Shown here piece after piece: positions 12,998 through 25,460 of a DNA stretch of 64,000 bases. How positions within the stretch are numbered: the stretch's first letter is position 1; each line of letters starts with the position of its first letter. This DNA is from Spodoptera frugiperda. Taxonomy: Eukaryota; Arthropoda; Insecta; Lepidoptera; Noctuidae. The translations under genes were made by a program, and so were the position numbers. The stretch lies in the NCBI RefSeq assembly GCF_023101765.2, contig NC_064242.1:9102327-9166326 (forward strand). The letters are read 5' to 3'. The notes beneath the pieces were generated by a model that was given only the letters and a program-made list of their open reading frames with translations, had not been told where the DNA came from and made no database searches.

Positions 12998-14491
12998 GGA
13001 TTTGGTAATCATGTTTTAGTTACTTTTTACTTACAAATCTTAAAGACATTAGAGAACCACATCTTCGACTTTTGGTTCTAACCACAACAAATAAAACGAA
13101 CATCAGCTATTAAACCGAAAAGCACATACTCTGACCACATTGAGGAACTACATCACCTGATACTGTTCTAAACAGGAATTGTAGCGTAGAGTATCTAATC
13201 TTCACATCGGCATGTTTCCTCTAGCGTAAGTTACATACTTATGTACGTTAGCACCTCTATTCCTTGCGTTGTCAATTCGCAATGAATCTCCCCAAGTCGA
13301 ACCCCATCGCACTTTATCAGCTAGATCTGAAACGCCGCATACCTGATTCCTAGCGATACGAGCCTGCGGTTTAGAGACCGCAATTTGAATATTGCGTACT
13401 TTATTATCTTTCAGACGTAAATGTTATTGTTATTTTGGTTTTGTGTTATTAAGCGGTTTGGTTGCTTTGGGTTTGGAAGGCGTTTGCAACGCATCTTCAT
13501 TAGTGATAGCTTCAAAGCGTCATATAATGAAGATTTCTCGTAATTATACCTGGTAAATAGACGGTTATTGTAAAAATTCTTGTGACTAAAAATATGTATA
13601 AGTGACGATTAAAGGGTAGTACAATCAAACAAACTACTAGTGTTAACCCATTAAACAAATAACAGCGTGTCATTAAAATTGATGTTTGACAAAACATTCA
13701 GGTACATTCAACTTAATGTCTTTTCTAAAAAAACACTTGTATCATTGTTGACACAACACAGGATGACAATGTTTAACAACATCTATAGTGTCAATTTAGA
13801 CAAATTGCACGGATGTCGCGACTTTTTGAACAAAATGCCGTTACTGTAATAGCGGTCTAATGAACCTATGTAGGAAGGTAGGAACTTTCTACACCATAGT
13901 CGGCAAACACAAAGAGTTGATTCACTAAAGCGTTAAAACATTCCATTTGCTAATATTTACTTTTTTAAATTTTCCACTTTTTACTGCTTTTGTTGCACAA
14001 TGCAATTTTTATGCGTTCATAAGGCGCCGACTTTTATTGGTGACCGTTAACATAAAACTAGCAATCAACGGTACTGAAGGGTTCGCAAAAAGAGTTGCAA
14101 ACATTACAAAAAAAGGGTCCGAATCTACAAACTCAACACTTGTTTTGACTCGGGAACCGTTAGTCCGGTAAAGGGCTTATTTATTGCACCAAAACTAATT
14201 GTTTACAAAGTTTCTAGGATTTAAGATTTCGCCAATTAAAGACAAAAGGGTGTAACGGGTTTTCGGCAAATCTTAGTAAACAAAAAGGAATGTTTATTGC
14301 CAAAAGGAAGGGTTTATTGTTTACAGTTTTGTTGAAGCATACGGGAGCTAAAGAGTTATAAATAAATATTTTTGTTTATGTCCTGTTTCTGGCAAAAGAA
14401 GCATTGCAATTACCGAATAACTGTACTTTTAGAAAACCCCGAGCGTAGACAAGTTACATCATGAACTTTTGTCATAATAACACCCTATTGT
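12998..14491. other. AT-rich non-coding DNA with a short tandem duplication
   Basis: No gene recognised. At about 14283-14320 the unit AAAAGGAATGTTTATTGCC is followed directly by a near-copy, AAAAGGAAGGGTTTATTG. Confidence 0.45.
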
Positions 14492-14740
14492 TAGCCACTA
14501 CTGACTAAAGCCTCTTCTCGCACGGAGAAGGTTTAAACATTAATCACCACGCTTGCTCAATGCGGATTGGTGATTTCAAACTTATAATTAGAAATTATAA
14601 GCCCAAGTTTCCTCACAATATTTTCCTTCACCGTTTGTCAGTGGTGTTTAAATAATCTTAGAAAGTACATATAACTCGAAAAAAGTCACATTGGTACGTG
14701 CTATTGGTGGGTTTCGAACCTGACCTCCGGGCCACCATGA
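14492..14740 (-). mobile_element. tRNA-related SINE, copy 1
   Basis: On the minus strand the element begins near a Pol III B-box-like GGTTCGAAACCC (14709-14720). It then continues through ACTTTTTTCGAGTTATATG, GAAGGAAAATATTG, TTGAGCAAGCGTGGTG and CTTCTCCGTGCGAGAAG. The same series of words occurs at 55809-56088 and, in the opposite orientation, at 59020-59190. A B box at the head plus dispersed copies indicates a tRNA-derived SINE. It is not a functional tRNA, because no cloverleaf can be formed. Confidence 0.7.
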
Positions 14741-15589
14741 CATTTTTATGAATACTAAATCGTAAACAATTAAATGGGTGCATATTATACACTGCATGGC
14801 ACGTGATCACAATCAATTCCCTTTTATCAAGTGATTGTCCTTATTTATCCGAACATTTTATTATTAAAACAATGGTCATAAACCCAGTAATAACACACCA
14901 CTTCGCCTTTATGACATCTGTTTTATTATATAGTTTAATCGCTTTGATGAACTGATCGTATTTTATGAGGTTTTATGAGCTGTTATGGCATTTGCTAAAG
15001 CAATTATTGAACTGATATTGAACGATCGATTTATTGACTTTGATTCTTGATTAATTCCATCCCCTTTGATTAATCTGTCTTGTTGTTGCAATTAATGTTA
15101 AATTTTGTTGTTAAGTTTTACTGGACTTTATTGATTTACTTTTTTCGGAGTCAATATGTCATGTTAGTCCGCAAATTTATAATGACAAATGCTATTAGGT
15201 GTTTTGAGAATGTTGAAAATCAATGTTCTCTTTTCTTGAATTGAATGCAACCTCGTGCTTTCACACCAGTTACAGACCCAGTAGTTAATTCTGTATAACT
15301 ATCTACAATTAACTAAGAACCTATTAACAACTTGTAATAAACCAGTTACAAGTTCTTATTACAAATTGTTCCCACTCAACGTTCGAAAGTTAATTGTCGC
15401 AACCTTTGAGAGCGGCCTATTCCAAACATACGAGCACTCATACAGTGCTCCATATAAACACATGGTTTTATGCATGACAACGAAATTTACTGTTGTAAAG
15501 GTCGCTAAAGCCTCTGACAATGAGGTACATTGTCATGCGCTTAAAGCACGTCCGAGTGAGGCGCTTTGACTGACAGGCAAATAAAAGTA
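14741..15589. other. AT-rich non-coding DNA
   Basis: Nothing recognised. The short open frame near 15366-15569 has no domain. Confidence 0.45.
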
Positions 15590-18345
15590 GACAAAGGGAC
15601 GATCGCGCCGGCCACGGAGACGTGCGCCGTGGACGTCGCTCTCAAGTCGCCCTGGAAACATCCTCCGAGCGATTCTCACACTTTCCCTCGACCAATAACA
15701 TCGCAATAAAAATTATAACAGCGATTCCACGAGTTTCATTAAATCAAACTTGAAACAAGTATGGCGTGTAACAATGAACAATACTTCACAGTTTCCGAGT
15801 CGAAAGCCAATACTAATACCATACTAAATGTCCGGCCGTGAGTTCCCAGATGTAGTGAGCTTTTCTATAGCACGGCGAGGCATGGGAGGGGGGCCGGACC
15901 ACCAGCGCTGCGCCCGCGCCGCCGATCCGCCGCATAATTACTGTGCACAGACACACACACACACCCATGCCACTGGCCGCACACCTATCGATAAAACATT
16001 AAATTAAATTTTATCTACCTTGTAAATTTCATGGACACTGATTGAGTTTTTGGTGTATAGGTTTTAACTGGTCCGAAATCAAATTCATCAACAAACGTTG
16101 CGTTCCCCGGTAGCCGTATTAAAATCAGTCGCGGTCAGTCAGCTGAGTTTTATGAGCGTCTCGTATTGCGTATATTCGATGATGATGGTAATCGATCCGC
16201 AACAATGTTGGTCCATCAACAAATAGGCAATATAAAACCGAGATATTCAGCTCAATCTCTATAAAATCTCCATAAGTATGCGACCTTTTAACTCCACACA
16301 CATGTATGGGACTATTGTCAAAACGGAGTAACTCACGTAATGTGTAGGAGCGATATATTCGCATTCTTCGCGTGTTTGTCGTTCCAATCAAAAATGGCTT
16401 CTATATTTGTTCAGTGAAATGTCAAAATATGTCGTGAGAAAGTTACGAGGCGTATGATGGCGCGGGCGCATCGTGTCGGACCGGTCACGCGAACGCTACA
16501 CTTGTACCAGTACTCCCCTACAACTGCACTGTTTGCGAAATAAGAATTTTAGCCTCAGGGAGATGATGGGTTCTTGAAGAATGTTAATTTAGTAAAACAT
16601 CCAACAAATATTGTAATTAGATAAAGAGTTAAACAACTATGTAAGGCTTGTACAGCTTGCCTTGTTTTCAAAACTTACAGGTGATATTGATTCAAGAGAC
16701 TTTAGAATGCAACGTATAAAGTATTTTCGTAAAGCTATAAGTACTTTCTTCGCATTTATTAATCCCTACAACAGAACCGTTTATCAAAACCTGAGGCAGT
16801 ACACAGTAAATAGAAGGCTGGCCCCGTTTACTACAGCGCTGTAAGTTTTATAGATGACCTACGACCCACGACAAACATGGCATACCTCTGATAAAACACA
16901 GAACATTAAGCAATCAATGAACAACACGAACGTTTATTGCAAAGGTTAGTACACAAAACATTAATAAAATACAAAGTTATAGTTCCAACTCCACAGATGA
17001 GAGGTGAACAAACTCTCGGGACCAAGGAAAACGATGATGATAGAGGACCGTCGCACATAACTCTCGATTTGAACGATAATCGATGATTCATAATTGAGAC
17101 TTCGAACAGTTCTAAATCAATAGATAACTATGAAACATGATCTCATAATTACTGGCGAGCTAACGTCGGTACAAAACCAACAAAGCAAACGGGAAGACTG
17201 TAATTCAACCACCCATCTGTGGAGGCGACCCAGTAATGGCCATCTAAATCACTGGACGTAATCGCAACAGTGATTTTAAACAGAGGTCACGAAGCACTCC
17301 TATTGGGTAATATTTATGAAGACAAAAAAGGTAGGCCCCTCTGGATGCCATTTATTACGGAGCACTTTTTTGTCAATTATACTGTCACGTCACACACCAA
17401 ATATCAAGCATCTCCGTTTGTTTTTGTCCCGATCGATCGATATATGAAGGCTTTATCCAAATATGGCTCGATCGACTAACGAATAAAAGGATCAACGAAA
17501 AAATGTCTCGGCGTCCTTTGGGATGTCGAAGTTTGGTATCTTAGCGACGTGTCTAAAAACACATTAAGTAGATAATGCTGACAGTGGTTTACACATAAAT
17601 TGTGTAGGGAGCGGAGTCCCGGGCTCGCGTCGCGCTCTGGATCACGAGCCTACTACAAATGACTGCGTATCCTTATCAGGTAGCGCCGATGCCCGCGGTG
17701 AAATATTTTTATAGCGTTTAGATGCAGGCGGCTTCCGCGTCTTTCAAACTGTCCCCGGCCCGGATCTAGTTACATGTTCCTATTACGACGTTTTATAGCT
17801 CATATCTCATAGGAACATTACATCAACGACGTTTCACAACATCTTGACGACATATCGCGATGGCTCGAGCCGCTCTGCAGTTTAAGGATCCATAAATATT
17901 TGTTTTAAATTGAAAGATGTCGAATATAAATTGTGTTACAGATTTATTTTTAATTGGAGTAGAGCACTCGCTTCGCCTTTTATACACTGAGGTCTGCGTG
18001 TCTCGTTTCAATAAAAGTGATCGTAATCGCGTTCATATGTTTTATCTACAAAGTCAGTTTTTGAGCGGTATGCCGTGGCTACAATAAATCGATGTTCATT
18101 ACAGAAATCGCCGTAAAATACCTGAGCGATTCGACATCGATGCTAGGGTTGCGCGGGCGGCGAGCGAGCCAGTGTGCGTGCATACGAGCTCCACACCTCA
18201 GCGTACGGCGCGCGGCGGTGTCGGGAACAGGTAGTGTTGTGTATAAACAAATAACAAAATCGACTTGTCTTACAGAGCGCGCCAAGGTCGGGCTGGCGTG
18301 CCCGCGCCCGACCTGCCGCGCCGCTCCGTCCATCCACAGTCCACT
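15590..18345. promoter_or_regulatory. Cluster of GC-rich islands, candidate regulatory DNA
   Basis: Within 2.8 kb several blocks are far richer in CpG than the surroundings: about 15600-15660, 15825-15950, 16440-16500, 17600-17770 and 18130-18345. The last is two GC-rich blocks separated by an AT-rich 45-base spacer that begins GT and ends AG (18231-18275). A (AC)7 run sits at 15951-15964. Open frames on both strands across 18079-18388 reflect base composition, not a gene. Possible explanations are enhancers or promoters of a non-coding transcript. There is no motif that decides. Confidence 0.3.
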
Positions 18346-21300
18346 TTTATACGTTTTTTTTTTCTTCAAAAGCCCTTATTTATTGTGATGGCTGAGTATT
18401 TGGGCGCATGGTTTGTATAAGCAATCAATTTTATTCATTTAGACGGAGCAAGTTTTCTTCTACAAATAAATAAGTGAATATAAAAATATTGTTGCCGCTG
18501 ACCAGGTTCTTGAGTCATCTAATGTAAGCAATTACATAACCGAACCAAAAAATATTTGTATTGACCAGATCCAAAATAATCGAATAGCGTAAAAAACATA
18601 CATCCGCCAAACAAAACGAAACTTAACGGTGATAAACCTAACAAACGCTAGGGAGAACGTGTCCGTGAAATCGATATCTCAAACGTTTGATTCTTCGATC
18701 GATTTCGTGATGAATGGTGGGTGATATTCGATACTCGATCGATTAGTGAATGGCGGCGGAAGTGCGAGCGAGCGTGGTCGGAGTAGAACGTAAGCCACGG
18801 GGCCCCACGATCCTCAGCTGTGACAAATCGCTGCGTGCCATCACTAGTTCTAATCGTTCTGCTTTGCGTCCACAATAACATCGAATTAATTCAATTAACG
18901 CTTCAATGCGCTCTTGCCATGTGAACCGATTTATGAGAAGAAAAAGTCCATAATGATGATCTGGTTAAAGATCCTCTTTATCGCTCATCAAAGTGCAACC
19001 TCGTTATCTAATGCCAAACTGTTACTTGATCAACTCAGCAAACATGGCTATACTATAAATTACAGACAACTTCAAAAATGGAAGACAGACCTAAAATGGA
19101 TGAAACAAAACACTGCATTGCTAATGCTAATATTACTATTATCAAATGCACATACCACGTGAATAAATACGGGATGACGTCACATGATTTGAAATTAGTC
19201 CACAATATAATCCGCGACCTCATAACTTCTAACTTACAGAGACAGTTCCACACTACACCATTCTAAGAATAATGGTAGCACTATTTTCCCATACACTTCG
19301 TTACACATTCCTAGAACTATGCTCCATATTCTAGACGACTAAGGTTTAATATAACTACATACTTATTGACATACATAGCATACATATTAGCAACGGATTT
19401 TGATTTAATAAACATAACTACTTTATTACAATTGAAACTTTACTTCTAAAAGTAGAATCCGTTAAGATTTTTGATGTCGGATTTTTGATAACTGTAAATG
19501 AATTACTCCAATTAAATACAGAACTTTATAATCGAAAACGTTACGACCCAGTTAGCACAATTTCAGTAATCTTTGTCAATTCTTCGCAAGCACCTCTGAA
19601 GAGCAGTCTCAAACGCAAAGATGCAAAAGTTACAGAAATATTATAAATAAGTACATACAAACATAAATCTTAAAACTAAAACATACTTGAATAATCAACG
19701 TTACTGAACAATCCAACAATAATCATAGAAACCCAAACAGTTTCATGTATCTACCACAGTAAATCCAAAGTTATTTACCACTAATAACAGTCAGACAGGA
19801 AGAATCCGAACCCGACAATTTTCCACAATTATCATATTCTCAAAATTGGCCCTAATGTCAAGAATTTCATCGCGTTCCTTGTTAGGGACAAAAAACGTCT
19901 TAAGTAACAAGACAGTAGCCGTAGCCTGTGTTAGAAGCTGTCAAAAAAACGCATGTAAATCGATCCGAGACACGCAACCGCTCGCATGTCTCTGCAAAGT
20001 GTAACATTATCGGGTTCGTCGAGGGTTTTACGAAGTTTGAATCCCGGTGGCAGTCAAAATAATTAATGAATTATATCTAAAATTGTGAAATGAAATGGAA
20101 ACTTTCGTATTCTGCCATATGGGGGCTTCTGGAATGCGTTTTTTGTGATTACGTTGCCAGTTGACACCGGAGGCAAGCTAAAAAGTGTCATTTGTTTTTT
20201 TGGAAATTCCTTAATTGGTATCATATTCAGTTCAACGTTATGATTGAAACAGTTAAAACCTCTATTGTACCTTTTTACCAACATCATAGATTATGTGTAC
20301 TCACATAACTTGGGTACATGAATCTGCAATCTTTGCCCTTATAAGTCACTCCAAGCTGCGGTTCCAGCCAAGTCATCATAACCCAACGTGAACATAAAAG
20401 GAATCATACTCAAATATACATAATTGAAACTTTGCAGACATAACGTATTATTTTTGCCGTTTATAGAAATTCTTGCATTACTTTGCTTACTTAATCTACG
20501 TGCAGCTAGACACTGAGATCACCGCCTCCGTTCCCAAGCCAAGCCTTGACACATATCATCCGACAACAATGAGCAAGAACATAGTAAACGTCAATTACAG
20601 CATTACTCGTGTATCGCTGACTCAATCGTAGGCACATGCGGAATCGAACAAGCGACATGGTGCGCCGCTTATGAGAACACAATTACAATCCATTATATTC
20701 GCCGGAGACCTTTTAGGGCCGAGCTAACCAGCTAACCGGATCGCAGGAGCAATGCGTAGCAGTCGGCAGACGAGGAACACAAGAGTCCGTGTCGAGGCAG
20801 AGCCGGGGCACAACATTATGTCCCCCATCCTGTATTGTTTGTCACTCAGACGGATTTCACGGCGACAAATGGCCTCAGAGATCCAGGATAAACACGCCAC
20901 GGCACAATGCCTCTCGTATAAAATTAAAACAACTTCAACTTAATAAGAGTTTAGTGAGCTAGTTATAAAGGCAATTTTCTAAACGACTCGACTGCTTGTA
21001 TGACTTCATCCTTACGTTTGTTCATCTTGAACGGCAGCAGAATAGTTCATTGTGGATACTTTAATGAATGTCGAATAAAAAAAACGTAGGTGGAAACTTT
21101 CGTTCTTACACACAACATGTGTATTGCTAATGATCATTATGCCGACAACTTTGTTTGTGTATTCGAAAGTGAACAAAACACGCTCGCTTGTCAAAATTAA
21201 ACCGCTAACGTAAAAGTGTATCGAATTGCAAAGAACTCATCATTATATTGTTCGCAGCGAGTATATTGCGATGTTTAAATGAAATCATGTAGGTCGGTAT

Positions 21301-24300
21301 TTGCTACCGCTGCTATTAATGTCTGCGCTAAACATTTATGTATTCAGAATGGCCTTTTTCGTGTCACCCTACACTCATTATGCAATAAACAGTGACGATT
21401 TGCAACCTACAGGGCAAACGAGTGCGTACGAAATTGCGTCCAATTTTCCTCTCTCACACAATTGTAGGATTAGAGTAAAATTTATATGTCTGGCTTTTTC
21501 AAATTAGAGCTCTGGGCTTAATACCGTCTGAGGACTAGCAGCCATTCCATTTGTCGCCTAACCAAGGCTATCGTAACAATAGGACTTTACCTTTGGGTAG
21601 GCGGGCTTAAGTAGACTCATGCAAGCTTTAAACACCATCTCAGAAATATTGTTGCTATCTTTTTGCGTAAAGCGTGAGACCGCTTTTGAGTGCTCCCATT
21701 CATCCTTCTTTTCTCTGCAACGTACCTAAGTCGAGATTAAAAAATGCTGATTTTTAAAACACCATTTCTTATTATAACATAGCACTAGGCCTATTTTATA
21801 GAAGCATTATACCGTAAGAAACCTACCTTCCTAATTTTCCCATTTTCTTTTATTTGAAACAAAAAACATTTACAACGTAACTCACGAGTTAGGAAAATCA
21901 ACAAAACGATAATAAATTAGTGCAGATCTTGGCAGATAACGAACATATACATGACATTAAGAGGCTGATAACCTTTATTCAAACCGTATAATTATTGGAG
22001 ATACCATTTGCCGAGACTACTAATGTTCGAGTACAAACTACTAATGGCTGGAGGAAAATGAACTCTAAAGCAAAGTTTTTAGAGTGGAAAGGTGTGTAGT
22101 GGAAGTTTACGGTCCGTCAAGACTGGACTGGCACGTAGCTTGCGTCGCCGCCACGAATTGGTCTATAATTAAGAAATAAGTTGAGATACGGTTTTTAGCT
22201 GACTTTTTACAAAGCATCTTACGGGCCAATGCAATTAACCCGCCTTGTAAATTGAATGTTTGCTTTATAGTGATTAGTAATTAACTTTTAAGTTTTTATA
22301 AGAAGTATAAGAACCCGTGCACGACCAAATTGATCTTATTGATGCTGATTTTGTTTTGTTTATAGCGCGCAACTCAATTTTGTACACGGGGTATTAATTT
22401 AACCCGTGCTTTGTTTGTTTTTGTCGTAATTATAGTTCGGTCTGCTACTCAAGTATTAAAATTACACGCTGCTGCAGTATGAAAGGCCATCACTGCATTT
22501 ACTTTGAAAATATAGATGTTTTTATACTTTTTATTCGCTCGGTTGACATTATTCTTCATAAATTATACCTCAATTAATTCAAAAGGTGTATCAAATTACT
22601 CAGAACCGGTCTTTTGTTGTCATTAAAGAAATAATGGAAATGCCACTCATTACTAGTATGTCACAGAACCAAAACCAAGTATAAGTACTTGCCACTATTC
22701 AGACATATGTAAACATAGATAACATACTTTGAGTGCCTACTTTCAGATAACCTAATCGCTTCCTACATGCCGACTAAGTTAGATATCAGATAAAAATGCC
22801 TTCATTAGTACGAATATTGCAAAATTAAAGGGAAACTCATGTAATATTGTGCACCGATGTGTCAGATACCGAGAAATTTTATTTGTTTATAAATCCCAAA
22901 AATGGGAACAGACTTCCTCAAACCCAGTTACCAAAAGACGTGAAGAAAGGAGAACAAAGACTAAACAAGTTCTTTGTTTAATTCATACAGGCTCCAACCT
23001 CAATGAACAAGATTCATAAACAAGAAGCCACTCTATATTCTCCAAGTCGTGATAGATCGACAGGAAATCAAAACATTGTAAAAGAAGCGATACCCGCACA
23101 TAATCATGCATATTTCATATTCAACAATATCACGAAACACATAACATATCCTAGTTTCAATATTCGATCAATTAGCAATAAACCATTTCGTCGTAGGGCG
23201 GTCGCAATCCTGCATAAATTCAATTAGAGCAACCTCGGTGCCGGTCCACAATTCCCACTGCCTTTCGAGACATAACTATATGGAATAATTGATCGGTCGA
23301 CGATGAAACCCGGGAAACCCTTTAGGAATTGATATCGGAAATTATTGTCTCTTGCGCGTGATATGAGTATATTTATTTGCAGTAAATTATTGAGTTTACG
23401 AGGCTTCGCTAGTTCGTCTGACGCGGCTTGTTGATTATTGAAATCAAATCGAGTTAGTAATCGATTAGAATAAACCGTATCAACAACAGTTTTACATAAA
23501 GGAAGTGCAATAAACTTATGGGTTATGAAGTCTATCATCACATTAGATCGTAAGCGTCCATTGTTGAACGCAGACGTCCCATAAACCGTTATAACTATCG
23601 GTTGAAGTTAAATATTGGCTTAATCATAGTACTTTCGTACTTTGGTTAATGTTGTATCTACAAGATTTGTTTCTGATACAGCATCAAACTGCTTAACTTT
23701 TTAACAATGTTAAATTTTGATTAAAATTAGCGTTGGAAGATAATCATGGTCTGCTTTTTGCATCCATCTATAGCATCAACCTTTGTATTACCTATTATAA
23801 ATTCTAGAGTACAATCTAGAAAATTCCTATCAGCGATAGCAATCCCAGTAGTTCATCCGTTGAATTACCGTATCAGTTCACATTCAGAGATATTGTTTAA
23901 CCCTGTTTCTTTTCATTTGTCCACATCTTCACATTTAACTCTGTCATCACTTCTATTCTGAATCCTTCTATTTGAGTTCCTTTGTCCTATATTTCCTCAG
24001 TCATTCCTATTCACGCGTTAGCCTTAGATCTTCCTCAGATATCTAACAACACAATTCAATACACGTTCAGTTTTATTGTTTTCATACTAAAGCAGAATTA
24101 AAGATCAAGAGTATTGCCCAAGTCGTGTTCGTAAACGTTACAGGATCGCACGCGCCGTGCGCACACGCACCGCATTAATCAGATTCCCTGATAACACCAT
24201 GCTAATATGAAATTCATTGATCGTATTACAGAGCAATATGATTTCCATCGGATCCTCTTCAAGGAGTTATTTAAATCTTGAGCTACTTTCGACGATTTAT

Positions 24301-25184
24301 GAGGTGGTCTTATCTGCACTGCATGCATTTATCTGCTGAACAAAACTTCCACCGATTCATTCAAGGATATTTGTCCAAGGATTTTAGTACCTAAAGGATA
24401 AACTGTATCGATAAGATTCGCCGATAATGATTTTACAAAGCGAATCACGTTTACAATATCGGAACGCAATAAAAGTTTTAAAATTCATTTTATGAATGCG
24501 CATAAACTGTTCAAAATTTTCCGATTAAGAAACTTCGGTGTTCTGGACTTGAGATCGTGTACTTTACGGACAAACTAAAAGTGCCTTAGGTTCTGATAAT
24601 TTAGTAACAGGCTTTTCATTAGGTTTTAATTTTTATTCAGTTTAATAATTTTAGTAGGTTGAAGATTATCATTTATCTGTATATTTTATTAAATCTTTCT
24701 TCTTTTAATTTTCAAGAGGAAGTGAATTTGGGCAACTGTGCTTCCTACATAAGCCACAAGCGGTAGTGGTTACTAGAACTCATGCTCTAAAGTTGTTAGT
24801 TAGGTGTAATTGTTCGCTATTTTAATGTCTTCCGTAAATATCTTCCGCGCGTTACGTCTTTATTGCTTCAGTTATTGTCCATCAAGTTTTAACTAGCCAA
24901 TCATGCTAGACACTTACATAACTAACGATTTTTCAATAACAAAAGAACATACTTTTAGAAAGCGCAGTGTTTCGGCACAAATAAAAAAAATAAAAAACCT
25001 TTGTTTCTGCACCAATCATTGCCCATCAGCTCATCTCTGCACCACCCAAAGGTTCGACTAGTATGTACGATCAAGACTTCAAATTCACCTATGTGCAAAT
25101 TAATGTGCATGTAGCTCAAAATATAAAATTAAATAAACAGAAGGCGATGCAAGCAAACCAGAACATCATATAGTAGCGTGACGG
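18346..25184. other. Non-coding DNA, nothing recognised
   Basis: About 6.8 kb without an identifiable gene or a repeat family that I can name. Open frames, including one of 105 codons at 23224-23541, have no domain or signal. Parts such as 20710-20930 and 22310-22440 have more complex, less AT-biased sequence and could be conserved regulatory elements. That needs alignment to test. Confidence 0.4.
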
Positions 25185-25460
25185 AAGAGGGAAGCCTCTA
25201 GAGAGCACAACACAACATAATCTCCCGCCGCTGAGCCGACCGCTCCATTTATTTATTTATGGAGATTATTATCGTGCGTAATAATTCACTAAGTTTCAAT
25301 TGCATAATGACGGCGGACAGGGCTACTAGGCCTGCTAGCTAGCGCTCTGGGCGGACGCACCGACTAGCGACCACAGATAATCTTCCACGCGAGGACTATT
25401 ATTAAATAGGGGGCTGTCAGTGAAACGGCAGGCCGCCTCCTAGCGCGATCCCGCGATGTT
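25185..25460. promoter_or_regulatory. Candidate regulatory island
   Basis: GC-rich flanks enclose an AT-rich core with homeodomain-type words: ATTTATTTATTTATGG, GTAATAATTCAC and CAATTGCATAATGA. The block has no open frame of note and no repeat signature. The mix of clustered TAAT/TTTATGG words inside CpG-rich DNA is what many developmental enhancers look like, but this is only a composition argument. Confidence 0.25.

Noticed and set aside
14709..14720. tRNA gene suggested by a GGTTCGAAACCC B box
   Set aside because: No anticodon arm or acceptor stem can be formed; the family is dispersed and is a SINE. Similar boxes at 56023 and 56690 were rejected for the same reason.
18079..18388. Open frames of up to 98 codons on both strands
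   Set aside because: Both strands are open over the same GC-rich block, which points to base composition rather than coding.
23224..23541. 105-codon minus-strand frame
   Set aside because: No recognisable domain and no supporting context.
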